From contig CM057456.1 of NCBI GenBank assembly GCA_016271365.2, forward strand, positions 1,396,023,001 through 1,396,087,000: DNA of 64,000 bases, read 5' to 3'. Below, in pieces: positions 31,239 through 44,049 of this stretch. The DNA comes from Neoceratodus forsteri. Taxonomy: Eukaryota; Chordata; Ceratodontiformes; Ceratodontidae. Positions within the stretch are counted from its first letter, which is position 1, and every line of letters starts with the position of its first letter. The position numbers and the translations under genes are program-made. The notes beneath the pieces were generated by a model. It saw only the letters and a list, made by a program, of their open reading frames with translations, did no database searches and had not been told where the DNA came from.

Positions 31239-34075
31239 TTAAGCAGACTCTTTCATTCAACGTCTTATGGTGGTGGTGGTTTCCTTGTACATTGAGACGA
31301 TCATGGCAACAAAGCCACAGGGTGTCCCACATTTTCTGGGGGATCCTAGGCTTGGTGAGCTGACCAGTCAATTTCCCACATCCTGTATCATTTGGACATA
31401 AGAAACAAGAGGTCAAGAAAACAGAACACAGGATTTTCTTATAAATGTCCTTCCTGGTATTATGTAACAGATCATTAGGAACAACTTTCCAAATTTTCAA
31501 TTTTTTAAACAATTCTAACAAATATAAGGCAGACTTCGCCAGTACAGCTCTAAATGTCCCCCATACCTGAGACTCCCTTTACAAAAAAAATAGGAGCATC
31601 TAACACATAACAGGTGTGTCTACAATGGCTATGTTCCTTGTATTATTGGCAATAAATTTGAGTATATAAAAATTGTGAAAAACAAAATACTGGATTTAGC
31701 ATATCTAAACCTCTTTTAGCCACCAGCCAATATGTAACCGCTCATTTTACAGGGTTAATCCTACTGCCCCATAGGAGACGAAAGGCCAAGTTATATACTT
31801 TAGACTCCAAATTAACTGGTATAGGAAAAATACTACTGACCAAAAGAATAAGGGGGACAATAAACATTTTAAACATACATACCCTTTTTTCCCTAACCAC
31901 AGGATATGTCTTCCATCTGTTAGTTTTTTCTTCCACCTTACTAATAGATTCTTCTCAATTTTGGGTAGCAGATTCAGAAGTGCCAAATTGCAACGCCAAT
32001 ATTCGCACAGGCCAGTTTGTTATTTGTATTCCTTCTTTATCTGCTGCTCCAAAAGCAGAGGAACTTGGAACTCTCGTCCCCATGCTTTTCTGCTTATTGA
32101 AAGCAGAACCTGATGTCTTGGAAAATTCTGATACTATTTATAAGGCTCTGATACCAGATTCATGGTTCTCCACCAACAAGCTTATATCATCTGCATAGGC
32201 CAGTGCTATGGGAAATTCAAGCTGTTGAGGGCCCTGTATTTGCTTAATGTTATCTCCCAAATTAAGCTTCCTGAGGAGGGGGTCAGTAGCAAAAACGTAG
32301 AGCAGAGGGCTCAAAGGGCACCCGTGCCTTACTCCCCTTTTTATTAAAATATGTTTCCCTAGTCTACCATTTACCACAGGACATAAGGAGGCATACTTAT
32401 AAAGAATTTTAATCCAGTCTATAAACTGGCTAGGTACACCATAATATTCTAAAACATTAAACAAGAACTCATGTGGGGCAGCATCGAATGCTTTAGATTG
32501 ATCTAATGATAGGATGTAACCGGAAGCGCTTGGACATTCATATAGTTCTCTGATAACTTTTAGGTTATCCTGCATAGACTGGTGTGGAATAATACAAGTT
32601 TGTTCAGGAGAGATCACATGCAACATTAACTAGTCTGTTATTCAAAATTTTGCACAGAATCTTCCAATCAACATCAATTAGACTAATAGATCTCCAGTTA
32701 TTCAAATCCACTTCATCTCCTTTCTTGTATAAGAAGATTAATAAACTATCCGCTAAAGCAGATGGAAAAGGCACTTGTCCCTTCAAAATTTCATTAAATA
32801 ATATCACCAAATGTTCACCCAGAATTTCCACAGTTTTTTTTGTAAAATTCACCTGGAATCCCATCGGGCCTTGATGATATTATATTCTTTAAGCCTGAGA
32901 TAACATGCAACAACTCAGATTTGCTAATTGGGCAATACAATTGACTTTTAATATCTTCAGGAATTCCTGGAACCAAAATATCATTAAGGAAATCTTCGCT
33001 CTTAGAAGAACTAGTAGCCTTGGAACCAAATATTGACTCAACATGTTCGTTAACAATTGCAGCATTTCACTATTGTTATTAGTTTGTACTCCTATATTTA
33101 ACCTTAGTTCCACCATGTATTTAGATTCTACCCTTTTATTACAACTATCGTATGAATTGACATGTTGCGCTGTTCCTTGCATGCTAACTTTTTGCTCCAC
33201 TAGTAAGGTCTGCCCCCTATCATATTGATAGGAGGCCATTTTGTTCTTAATGTTGCTTATTTGCTCAGAATAGTCAAAACCCCCTTCTACGATATTATAT
33301 GTTAATCTTTGTAGATGTTTTCTCAGTCCTAAGTATTTTTCTCGGGAAGTAGCCTTTGCGATCCTTGTACAAGAGGATTTTATGTCCTTTTTGACATCCT
33401 GCCACTTAATAAGGGAGTTGTCGTATAATTCGAAAACAGATTGTTTAGCCCTAAGAGACTCTTGAATCTCATTCCACCCTTCCCCATCTTTCAAAGAAGA
33501 GACATTTGGTCTCCAAGTATTATTAGCAACAGGTTTATTTGTGGGAGACCCCAAGCACCCCCCCCCACTAACCAATGATTCGAAGTTTCGTTTGGAATTG
33601 TCAAAACTTTGGTAACAGGTATCCAGTCCGAAAGAAAGAAATAATCAATTCACGTTGAGATTCTTCCTTTAAAAAAAGTATGGTTCATATGGGATGCTTC
33701 TCCTGGTATACTATCTTTTAGTCTGGTGGTAGAAATCATATTCTTCAGGAAATGTGTGTCACTATATAATTTAGTAGTGTTTCCTGTTTTATCTGCTAAG
33801 GACAGCCCGCAATTAAAATCTCCCCCCAGAACTATAGTTTTTGTAGTAAATAAATATGGTTGCAATTTCTTCACAAGTTCTGTTCTTTGATATTTAGTTT
33901 GTGGATTATAAACATTAATAAGCCAAAAATCTAAATTATTATAAATTACGTCTAAAGTCAGTACCTGTCCATGTACCAAATCTATCAATCTGGTAACCTT
34001 AATACCCTGTATATTAAAAAGTATGCCCAGCCCTGAACAAGATTCTTCTCCATAGGACCAAAAGGAGAGTCCCAT
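31239..34075 (-). pseudogene. LINE B ORF2, main part
   Basis: Endonuclease: FWSYGEESCSGLGILF, FWLINVYNP and IVLGGDFNCGLSLADK (34075-33650). A linker with basic and helical segments follows (33575-32889). RT: LYKKGDEVDLNNWRSISLID (32864-32604), then YILSLDQSKAFDAAPHEFLF, RGVRHGCPLSPLLYVFATDP and ALAYADDISLLVENH (YADD codons 32187-32198). The C-terminal region has KPRIPQKMWDTLWLCCHDRL before the MITE. The catalytic box is intact, but five or more frame breaks separate the parts. The very start of the endonuclease is not in an open frame. Confidence 0.85.
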
Positions 34076-34528
34076 GAACCATTCTTTTGCTGCCGTCTGC
34101 TGCTCCCTTAACGTATGAAGATGGGTATCCTGTAAAAAATTAATTTGTAAGTTTAAGTTCCGTAATACAGAGAAAGTGGTTTGCTGTCTTTTCTGGTTCT
34201 TTCAGCTATTGGCATTCAAGGAACCACATGTTAATGTAAGGTCCATTTATATTTCTTGTCCACCTCAACCATTCCCATCAGGTACTAGATGCTTCTTTTT
34301 GGATTTTTCCTTTTTCTTTCCGGCTGCTTTTTTCCCCCTTCAATCACAAGGTCTACATCCATCACAGGATCTGGCTGTGAAGAAGCCACAGCGGATCCGT
34401 TGGAGTCCTCATTGTCTTTGGACCACTGCTTTCTTTTAGATCAGGCTGAACACCTATTTTTTGTTTGTACCCCATCTGTTTGAGTAGACAGACACAGGCC
34501 CTTTCAAAGCTGATTTGCTTCTGGTGAC

Positions 34529-36423
34529 TTAATAGGATTTATTCTGTTCCCATTCATTTAATCCTGGTGGCAGCATATCTGAACATCCTGGGGTGGAGAT
34601 CACTGCAGGCCCCGGATCAGAGCCCCCTTTCTCTTGATCTTGTGCGTGTACCAAGGTTGCAAACCCATACTCATTTTCCTCCAAGTCTGGGTATCTGTGG
34701 TCCTCCGGCCTTGGTGAGGGGGTCACCGAGATGTCAGGTAGTTTAGGATTTTCTGATGCTTGCCTTTGTTCTTGAGTAATAGAACCTTGCTCAAGGCAGT
34801 CATCCCTGAAGCTCTCATTGGTCTGTTGCATCTGCGCAGAGGGGGTCCGTGCAGCTTTAGTCTGAGCTCTGGATACATAGTTGTCTTGCTCTCCATTGGT
34901 GGCGTTTGAGTTATTATGGGACACCCAAGGACAGTCTTTATATGAGTGTGTAGTTTCTTCACACAGATTGCAATATGTTGGTGTTGGACACCTAATTGCA
35001 GAATGTCCTATTCCACTACAGAGAGAGCATCTTAGTTGGTCACAGGCATTGTTTAGATGAGTATATGCTCCACTCCTGAAACAGGATTTGGGCTGTTGCA
35101 CATAAAAAATAAAGCCTTGATCCCGTCCAAGGAAAAAACAGCTTGGCAGATGCTGTGTTGTACCATTGTTTTGAAACAACTGGACCCTGATATGCCAGCC
35201 ACCAGTCCAAATTTCTTCTGTGTCTGTAATAGGATCAGGAAGTCCTAAAACTGTACATTTAATTTTCAGTCAATACAAAATGTCAGTAATTGACACCCCT
35301 TCATTCTTAAACAAAACAGTTACTGTGCGAAATGCCGGTTTTGTGAGTGGAATAGTGACAAAAGGGGCCCGTTCTGAAGTGTTTTTCACACTTGGGTATC
35401 TTTGCCAAAAAAACTCCACGCTAGCTGCTGTTTTAAAACTACCATCAAAGATAGGATCCCTCGATGTGTGCATCAGAGCATATATTTCATGGGCTGAGAA
35501 TCCCATACATTCTTTCAGCAGAATCTACCCCACATGAATCCTATCAGGAAAGATATCTAGTCCACCTCTATATTTGATGCGAACAGCATTTCACCTTTTT
35601 GCTGGCTCTGGGTGTGTGTGAAAAAGTCCTGCATAAGATCTCTTCTGGTTTCTCTCAGTTGGATTGCTACCCAACCTGTTTAATGTTGGGGCCTCTTGTT
35701 ACTGCTCTTCTGGCTGACCTGGGTCGGGGGGGTTGCTATATTTGGATTTCCCCCCTGTGTCAGCACTAGGTATGGAACTAGATTCTGAAATGATCTCAGT
35801 AATGGACTGCTGAAGATTAATTCTGAGGTCCAGAACATTCGTGCTGAGCTCTAGTGAAGATTGGAGCCTGAGCGGGTCTTCTACTAATTTTTCACCTTGC
35901 AGACAAATTGGTTGGAAAATGTTCTTTCTAGAGATAGCCAAGGTTTATTTTCCTCTGTTCTAACCCAACCTTCGCTCTGAAGCGCTTCCCTGATTGTCAC
36001 TCCAGAAGCCAATAAATTATTGTCGTAATTAGGGATTTGAGGGATGTTTTCTAAGTTTCTGTGCATATGCACCTCAGTTTGTACCCCATCGCCATTCCTG
36101 TTGTTATTCATTTTTTTTCCGAATCAAGACAGTCATACTACTTTTAGGGATACTGACACATTTTCTGGCTGTATTTTTAAGCTTTCTTGTCTGGCTTGAC
36201 CCTCCCCACACCCCGTTGGAGTGGCAGAATTAGTAGATAACACAGTTTGTGAACTTATAGCCTCTCCTAGCCCAGTTGTATTCCTTATATTTTCAGAGAG
36301 CAGAACATTATTAGTGACAGTATTTTCAGAGGTTTCCCCCAGCTTACTCATGGAACCAGTTACAGAGATGTCCATAGACACAGACTCTGGGACTTCACCC
36401 TCTTTGCTGTTCATAGCCGACAT
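34529..36423 (-). pseudogene. LINE B ORF1 (CCHC-knuckle protein)
   Basis: Pieces in order: a Ser/Thr/Glu-rich N-terminus (36423-36133), REALQSEGWVRTEENKPWLS (36111-35884), and MGFSAHEIYALMHTSRDPIF (35506-35270). The knuckle region (35179-34529) has CFRSGAYTHLNNAC, CSLCSGIGHSAIRC and CNLCEETTHSYKDC, three consecutive CCHC-like knuckles. A Pro/Gln-rich tail follows. The segment GWVRTEE matches the GWTRTQ segment of LINE A, showing common descent. It is likely the RNA-binding half of the retrotransposition machinery. At least three frame breaks. Confidence 0.8.
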
Positions 36424-36574
36424 GCTCTCTTTAAAAAAAAAAAAAAAAAAATCAAAATCAGACTTTATTTATAATGCGTTTTTCAAATGTCAGTGCGCGT
36501 ATACAATATCAAACATAAATAATCAGTTAGATAAAATATATCAGAATATTTAAAACAGGCAGCAAATTTATGAA

Positions 36575-38523
36575 CTAAACATTGTCCCCAAAGGCTAAAC
36601 TAAATAAATATGTCTTCAAAGAGGACTTAAAACACTCAGTGGATGGGCACTCTCTAATCCAATGAGGTAGAGAGTTCCACAGAGTTGGGGCTGCAAATGA
36701 AAATGCCCTAGCACCCGAGGTCTGAAGACTGACCATGGGAACCTCTAGTAGTCCTTCATCAGCGGAGTGGAGTGGATGGAGGGGGCAATAGGGCCGAAGG
36801 AGGTTTTGCAAGTAGCCTGGTCCCTGTCCATGTAGGGCCTTATAGGTCAGCAACGCGACCTTGAAGGTGATCCTCCATTGTACAGGCAGCCAGTGCAGTT
36901 CGCACAGCACAGGAGTGACATGACTAGTTCTCGATAGGCCTGTCAACAACCTGGCTGCAGTGTTCTGCACCAGCTGCAGGTGACAGAGGTCCACCCCCGG
37001 TAGCCCTAGGTAAAGAGCATTGAAGTAGTCAAGGCAGGAAGACACAAAGGTGTGGACCAACACAGGAAAGTCCTCGAACGGAACTGGGTGCTTTATCCGG
37101 GCAATGTTCCACAGATGGTAGAAAGAGGACTTAACGACTGCTGACACTTGAGCTTTTAGAGTCAGTTTGCCATCAAGCACAATGCCCAGATTCTGCACCT
37201 GTCAAGAGGGTCTCAACTGGTTGCCCCCTAGCACAAGGCCAGACGACTGAACAGGAGTCAGTCTCTCTACCCGAGGACCTGGGTCCACCACCAGCACCTC
37301 AGTCTTATGAGGATTCAATCTCAACCAGTTAGCACTCATCCAGTCCTGAATTTCAGTGAGGCAAGACTGCGTTGTTCTGTTAGGGTACAAAGGACAGGTA
37401 CAGCTGAGTATCGTCTGCATAGCAGTAAAAACTCAGCCCATACCACCTTATAATGTCTCATAACGGCAGCATGTACACCATGAACAACACAGGGGAAAGC
37501 ACAGAACCCTGCGGCACCCCACAAGGCAGGAAAAGGGGGCCAAGGAAAAACTCCCTGATACTACCCTCTTCGTCCTGCCTGTGAGGAAAGAATGGTGCCA
37601 TCTGAGGACTGTCCCCAACAGTCCACAGAGTAGCCGCAGGCATTCCAGCAGCACCCCATGATTCATGGTATCAAACGCTGCAGAGAGATCAAGGAGGACC
37701 AAGATCAAATGGTTCCTCAGATCCCTTGCTATCAGGAGATCATTAAGTACCCAAACCAGGGCTGTCTTGGTACTGTGCCTCTTCCTGAAACTGGGTTGGA
37801 GAGGATCATAGACTTCGTGGGTGGTAAGAAAGTTCTCAAGCTGCAATGTGACTACCTTTACAATAATCTTGCCCAAAAAGGGAAGGTTCAAGACAGGTCT
37901 GTAGTTTGCAAGACAGTCTGGGTCGAGGAAAGATTTCTTCAAAAGGAGTGTCACCACTGCCTCCTTCATGGGGCTCAGAACACACCCTTATCCAAACACA
38001 AACACTTGACTATCTCAGCAAGGATCAGTCCGATGTCATCCACACACCCCACAAGGAGGCAGGCTGGACCAGGATCCAAACTACAGCAAGTTGGTTGCAT
38101 ACTCCAAACAATCTTTATGATATCCATGATCGCTGGCTGGTCGAAATTTGTCCAGACAGGCTGGGTGCCTGTGCCCTCACACTGACTGCCGCCATACTCA
38201 TTTGAATGAGTCAAACAGATCTCTGAACTGATGGAGGACACCTTATCCACAAAGAATTGAGCAAATTCATCACACTTAAATTGTGAAAAGTCTCTCCGGC
38301 CCTGAAGGCAGGCTGGATTGCACAGCCTGTCAGCAGTCTGGAAGAGCTGAGCCAGTCGATTCCTTGCTGCAGCAATCTCCCTGGACAGGAACTCTGCCTT
38401 CTTACAGGAGATTGCTGATTGACAGTCCAAATGATGGGCCATCAACCTAAGTCTATCCTCTTCCAGGCCATATTTCTGCCAACAACGTTCCAACCTTCGC
38501 CCTACTCTTCTCAGTTCCCTCAT
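36575..38523 (-). pseudogene. L2 ORF2 reverse transcriptase and C-terminus
   Basis: Linker 38523-37975 (RRVGRRLERCWQKYGLEEDR and FAQFFVDKVSSISSEI). RT 37969-37448: LANYRPVLNLPFLGKIIVKV, QPSFRKRHSTKTALVWVLND, LVLLDLSAAFDTMNHGVLLE, then GVPQGSVLSPVLF in another frame. The YADD codons lie near 37410-37421 in a third frame. C-terminus 37198-36575: LGIVLDGKLTLKAQVSAVVK, AARLLTGLSRTSHVTPVLCE, LHWLPVQWRITFKVALLTYK and LWNSLPHWIRECPSTECFKS. These are textbook L2 blocks. Three frame breaks. Confidence 0.88.
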
Positions 38524-38571
38524 GGTTCCATCAAACCAAGGAGAGTGAGGGTGAAGAGAGAGAGGGTGAAC

Positions 38572-39429
38572 TCAGACAGGAGCTACAGAATCCAGGGCCC
38601 TCGACACCACACTGTTGTAGTGCACTACCAGGTCCCCTGGATCCGAGCATTCCAATGGCCTGCTCGATAGGTCCAGCACCGCCATCAGACCCTCGGGGGT
38701 AACACCCCTTAAAGGGCAGTACTGGACCATCTTCAAAGGGGCAGGTCTCACAGGGGGAGCCATGAAGCTAAACCTTATAGAGTAATGGTCAGACCACCTG
38801 ACCGATTCCACCACCAGACTAGCGACCTCCATCCCCAGGAGGAACACCAGGTCCAAAGAGTGACCCTGAATATGGGTTGCAGCTGTAACTACCTGTGTGA
38901 AGCCCAATGAGATCATCAGTTGGAAGAAGTTCTGACCAAAAAGTGAGAGTTCATCATCAACCCAGGTGCTGAAATCCCCCAGGACCAACCACCTGGAGGA
39001 TTCCAACACCACGTCGACCATGAAGTCCACAGCTTCCTGCAGGAAAACTGGATGGTGGATGAGAAGAATCCTACAACCCACACCTGCATCCATGATGCAC
39101 TCGAAGGAGCTGGTAGCCCCCACTGGTACATCTGCAAGGCCCAGTTCCACCTTAAAACAAATGGCTACACCCATGCCCCTGTGATCCAGTCTCTGGTGGT
39201 GTATCGCCAAGTAGCCAGCTGGAACTGCTGACTCAAATACCAGACCGGCATTCTCGTCCAGCGAGGTCTCAGTGATGCAAGCCAGGTCAGATGTCTCAAC
39301 AAGATCAGCAGTATTTGCTGTCTTGCTGTTTATTGATCTGGGATTGCATAACACGGCCCAAGTTGGATGAGGGGCCATGAAAGAGTGGTCTACTTGCCCA
39401 CCACCAGCAGAGTCCTTGTGTATGGGCAT
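38572..39429 (-). pseudogene. L2 ORF2 endonuclease region
   Basis: An open stretch of 285 codons begins MPIHKDSAGGGQVDHSFMAP. APE blocks: AVLCNPRSINSKTANTADL, LACITETSLDE, RGMGVAICFK, then WLVLGDFSTWVDDELS, where GDFN has become GDFS. SLDLVFLLGM and VRWSDHYSIRFSF supply the SDH catalytic block. It nicks the target site for reverse transcription in active relatives. A downstream frameshift separates it from the RT, and the GDFN change suggests it is inactive. Confidence 0.85.
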
Positions 39430-40840
39430 CAGGTAAGGAGGCTCCCTTTCCTAGACCCATTTCACCTCAGTGTGCCTCCTTGACCCTACTAACCCATTTA
39501 GCCAACCCCACTCCCCTTCCCCTGCCAGATCCAGGGCCTCGGCCCCTCTGTGCAATCCCCAGAGCACGACAGCACCTATACACCTCGGGTTGCAATGGGG
39601 GGGCAATCAAAGGGGCACAAGTCCCTCAATTTTGAGGGGGAGTAGCGCCTGCCCACTGAAGAGTGATCCCAACACATGCTGCCTGCAATACACCAGCAGT
39701 GACTCCTATAATAAAATAACAGTACTCCCACAAAATTATTAACAGCACCAAATGTCCCCTATTCAATAAAACACCCTCACCCCCCCCTAAAATAAACCCC
39801 AACACACCATCAAAAATCAATATCAACAAATCAAAAAATAGTTCATGAAGAGTCCGTAAATTAATCTGTTCAGTCTCTCCATGCCAGTTTATGGAAACAT
39901 ACAACCCCACAAACTCTCATGTCAGGGGTTTAAGCAAATCAAATGTCCAAGAGTCCACCAGCTCTCACCTGAGCCTCATGGAATCAGCAGCATATATGTG
40001 TAAACAGTAAAAGCTCTCTCACTGCTTTAAGTGACCATTAGCCAGAGCCAGTTGATGAGAAGAAAAGGAAAAAATGTCTCACACTAGATCTGTAAGTGTC
40101 TGCAGAAGATTTGTTACTAGGACTAGCTGGGCAGGAACTCATCAAAAGACTCTTCACCTCCTTCCTAGGCTACTTCTTCCATACACCAATCAGGGCAGAA
40201 CTTGCCATTTTAAATCCTCAGCCTGGCTAAAAACAAGGCACACATTATGGGCAGGCTCAGAGATGGCCAGAAAACACAGAGCGATCTCCTGCACAACCAC
40301 CGCCCAGGAGGGGGAACAGCCCAAATAATGCCACAGACTGCGGATTCAAAGGACCACCCGGCCAACACCAGACATCTCCTGGATGCCTAGGAGGTCTTGA
40401 ATCTGGACCCAGCCCTATGGCTGACCATCTTCTCCTGCCTCCCGTCTAGGAACCAGGTGCCCTTTACCCCCCAGGAAGGCGGCTGCACAGGCCCCCGGTC
40501 TCTACAGACCTCTAGTCCTTCAGGGCCTACCTGCTGCCAACAACAGTCCGCAGCAATCGCCACTCCAGAGTCTTCCAGTGCAGTTCATCCCAGACACTGC
40601 ACCGACCAGGCTGTCGCTCTACCAGAATGATTCCTCCGACTCTCCACAGCCAACACCTGTCTCTCCTGTGCACCACCAAGCCATCTCCTCACAGATTCCA
40701 AACAGTCTCCAGATGGAAACAAGAACTGATCAGCACCAGGTATCTCTTTTCTTTTTCTTCTTCTCCCATCAAACAGATCCAATACTAGCATATTCAGGAG
40801 AAACTGAAGACTTTATACTGGTGTTCCTTAGTCTCCAGTA

Positions 40841-41126
40841 ATGCTATTAGGTAAGCTCATCTTGAATGAAATTCTGCTTCTTTACATGCTGGGTATGGTT
40901 CACAAACAACAACCCCCTGGTTAGTTGGTTCTGGGAGTTCGTATCTGTATCCATTAGGTATACCTCCACTCGTACCGGCACCTTCAGGTTATTCTGCTGT
41001 ATCACAGGAGACAGTACATTAATCTGGGCTTCCTCCAGAAGCTCCTCCACCTGGGATGCCATCTTCAAAGAGGCGTGCCCAGACTCACAGCCCAGATGTA
41101 CATAGCTCCCCCTTCACAAAGAGTAG
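40841..41126 (-). other. Possible leader of LINE B, split off by the L2
   Basis: Directly downstream (minus strand) of the LINE D tail is CCCCTACTCTTTGTGAAGGG followed by GGAGCTATG. This resembles the CCCCTACT...GGGGAGACTATG at the start of LINE A. A 73-codon frame follows (41068-40847, MKMASQVEELLEEAQINVLS) without recognised similarity. It may be the N-terminus of LINE B ORF1 or L2 leader sequence; undecided. Confidence 0.35.
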
Positions 41127-42310
41127 GGGAATTTTTCTTCAAACTAAGAATTATGCATACAAAACTTAATACAGATGGTATAAAAACAGGAAATTAAATA
41201 AGTATTAAAGCATACGTTCCCCTCTGTTGAAAAAATAATATACAAACTGTAGGTAATCGTAACTCAAAACAAAAAGATCCCAAAGCAAATAAATGTTACT
41301 GTATCTCCCCCGCCCCCAATAAAAAAAAGGAATAAGGGAATTTATCAATGAAACTGAAAACAATCTTAGGACATTACATTGTTTGTACAAGAAAGAAAAA
41401 AAGGACATAAAGTAAATTAAGTATTATAACATTCCTATCCTTACTAAAGGTAAGAACAATTATTCTGAATTGTCACCTAAAACAGAAAGATTCCTGAAAC
41501 TAAAGCAGAATATGTATTAAGTCATACAAAATAACAGAAACCCTCCTACCCCCAACTCTATAAGTATGGAAATGTTTAATTCAAAATCAAAAACTCATAC
41601 CAGTGATAAAGGTAGAACAGAAAGGCAAAGTGATATTAACATATTAGTGCCCACTATCCAACTGGGAAACCATAAAAAATATGTAAATAGGAAATGGAAA
41701 CCAAAAAATAAGCATCTTGAAGGGACAAGTATGTAGTATAACATGTAACCCATACAAATTCCCTATATAACTACTGGAAAAAAACAAAAAATTGTACGAC
41801 ATCCAATCTTTGTGAAAAATAAGAAATATGAACCCAAAACAATTAGTAAATGTCCCAAAAATCTATAAATTTATATATACCTCACTTAAAGCTATCCTGT
41901 ATCTAACCAGGACATATTCCTCCACCACAACCAAAATAATTTTGGAGATACATAATTCTTTTCAGAGTGATGCAATTTCTTAACTACCAACTGTACAGTA
42001 CGAAACACTTGTACCACTGATTTTTGTTGTTGTCTCAACATCGGGGCACATCTTGCTTGCTATAGTTGGAATTTGCCACTCAACTAAATCATCTGAATGG
42101 TTGTATCATAGATTACCCAATGTGTGGGAAAAATCCCTAAATATAAAATTTCCGGCATTAAGGAAAAAAAAGGGGGAAGACTCCCAATGTAACTGTAAAT
42201 ACTGCCAGAATGATATCGCAAAGGGGCAGTCCAAAAATAAATGATCCACAGCTTCAAGTGTCCCCATGCGGGTACATTCTTTTTTTTTTGCTCCTCCCTG
42301 CACCCCCAAT
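41127..42310 (-). mobile_element. Tx1-like LINE D, 3' part only
   Basis: The minus frame 42309-42106 contains CTRMGTLEAVDHLFLDCPFA and then ISFWQYLQLHW, the C-terminal C..ET.DHLFL.CPF motif of L1-group ORF2. An AT-rich 3' region of about 950 bases follows and ends AAAAATTCCCCTAC at 41127. It is cut off on the 5' side at about 42310, as in a 5'-truncated retrotransposition. It has the same orientation as LINEs A and B. Confidence 0.75.
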
Positions 42311-42914
42311 CTGGCTGTTCATCATCCCCTTCTGCCTACCAATCTCATCCTTCACTGCCACTTCCTGCCACCTCTCTCCCCAGGCCATCCCTACATCTCA
42401 GAAGGTCTAGCTTACCCATGCTGGGGGCTCCTTCCCCAGGGATAAGGGAGGGAGAGGAGTGGCATTCCTGGGGGGTCCTCTGAGGAGTGCAGGGCTGGGA
42501 AAGCAGAAGTGGTGCACAAGGAGGACTGTGGCATGGAGGGACTAGGCAGCTGTCATCCTGCAGGCCAAGATGGGAGCAATTTTCACTTTCTGGGTCATTC
42601 CCCCACACCCCAGTGACCTGCACTGCGTCAGCACCCTGGAGGCAGAGTCAGCCGATGTGTGGCCACCCATATCAACAAGGCTGCCACATACAACCAGGTT
42701 TTGGTGTCCAGCATCCTCCTGCATGAAGAACGCATCTGCACAGATGTTCTGTCGCGCCCCCCCCCCCGCCTGCCTCCACTCGTAAGGACATTCTTGACAG
42801 TAGTAGGTTTAAGCTATGAAATATTTACAGGAAGGGGAATAGGAAAAGGTTATGACCTAGTTGCAGATAGAATGAGGGAGGGATATCAATCTGGAGAAGC
42901 TGGAAGAGATGCAG
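42311..42914. other. GC-rich unassigned block
   Basis: C-rich then mixed sequence with a C run near 42760. Several overlapping short frames occur on both strands, as expected from base composition, and none resembles a known domain. Confidence 0.5.
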
Positions 42915-44045
42915 TATTTATTTGCTGACTGGGTGAGTACACTAGTCCAAAGGACCTTTTTCAGGTGGAGATGAGAGAAACATGGTTATATAAACAAACT
43001 GGGAAATACATTTTCAAGAGTAACTGAAAGTACAGGTAAAAACAAAGTAAAACAAATACAGGTACAGTTTCAATAAAGTGGCACAGAAGGCATAAGTTAA
43101 ACGGTTTGTTTACAGTATGTTAGCAGTCCCAGAGTTTCATAGGTGTTGGAACAATGCCTTTTCAAAGGGTCGCAGGTTGTTGAGGTTCCTCACATGTGGC
43201 AGTGTGTTCCAAGTGGCTGGAGTGGCAGTGATGAAGATGTTTTCTCTAATTTGTCTGCTTAAGGTTGGTGCAGGTTATTTCTGGACTGGGGAAGCAGTTG
43301 ACTGTTTTGGATTTGTCCGACGAGGAGGCTGTTTAAGAGACCCTGGACTCGTTTGTATTTAAGGGTGTCCCCATCTGAGCTCCCTTCTTTCATCTAGAGG
43401 GAAAAGTCCAAGTTTACTATAGAGAGTGCAGTGATGTGTTCTTTTACCACATGTAAGTGCAAACCAGGATGTACTGTTAAAAAGAGCAGTTATTTTTGCT
43501 ATGGCAATAGTACTGATGTCCTGTAAATTTTCCTCCCATAATATAATACTGAAAGCAAGGACTGAATTAGTAGGAACTTCTCATTGTTTCGGTTGAGACA
43601 GCTTTTATTGCGATAGAGGAGACCAAGTTTCTGATGTACAGTGTGTTTCTGATTGACCTGGAAATGTACTCTGCGCACATTAGCTGAAAATCCAGCCACA
43701 ATCCAAGATATTTAAATTGTTGCACAACTTTCAGTAGTGTTCCATCCAATGGGTGGATTTGGAGTGAATTGTTTGTGCTGGAGGTTTCACTGAATAGCAT
43801 TACTTTTGTTCTGGAGTTATTTAGCAGGAGACGTGTTAGTCTGATAGTCATCCAGCTGTGGGTTACATCAAGAGACATTGAAGTGAAGTATTGAGATTGC
43901 TGGTAGAACTGGATTTTGTGTGGATTACTATGTCGACAGCATAAAGATGGGTGCTTTTATTTGGGTTATCACAGGCTGAAGATAAGTCATTTATTTAGAG
44001 ACTAAATAGTAGGGGGCCCAAGATGGAACCCTGAGGAACACTAAG
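42915..44045 (-). mobile_element. Rex1/L2-like LINE, 3' half
   Basis: The minus strand shows SVPQGSILGPLLFSLEINDL (about 44040-43980), the RT box before YADD. Then come SRTKVMLFSETS and LKVVQQFKYLGLWLD (43878-43567), then IFITATPATWNTLPHVRNLN (about 43230-43170), the closing WN.LP..IR block. A YAVDI string near 43940 stands where YADD is expected. The 3' end is probably at 42915 (GCAAATAAATACTGC on the minus strand). 5'-truncated inside the RT and joined to an L1 on the other strand. Confidence 0.75.
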
Positions 44046-44049
44046 ATAA

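Larger units (their letters stand above)
29776..36425 (-). mobile_element. Tx1-like LINE B
   Basis: A second element of the same group, head-to-tail with LINE A. ORF1 occupies 36423-34529 and ORF2 34075 to about 29900, with the 3' end at about 29784 (minus strand ...CAAATAAAATTTCCCC). A 925-bp Kolobok-like element interrupts ORF2 near its C-terminus. An L2 LINE abuts the 5' side, so part of the B leader may lie beyond it at 40850-41126. It is diverged from LINE A but keeps the same domain order. Confidence 0.8.
36428..40840 (-). mobile_element. L2 LINE, nearly complete, decayed
   Basis: An APE-type LINE read right to left. The 3' end on the minus strand is AATAAAGTCTGATTTTGA followed by a T run at 36428-36447. 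ORF2 spans 39429-36575. The 1.4 kb upstream (39430-40840) is GC-variable leader with no clear ORF1. The C-terminal HITPVL-type block identifies L2. It sits between LINE D and LINE B and probably separated the B leader from its body; no target duplication was found. Confidence 0.8.

Noticed and set aside
42659..42928. Plus-strand 89-codon frame near 42.7 kb
   Set aside because: Crosses a C homopolymer and runs antisense over a LINE tail; no similarity recognised.
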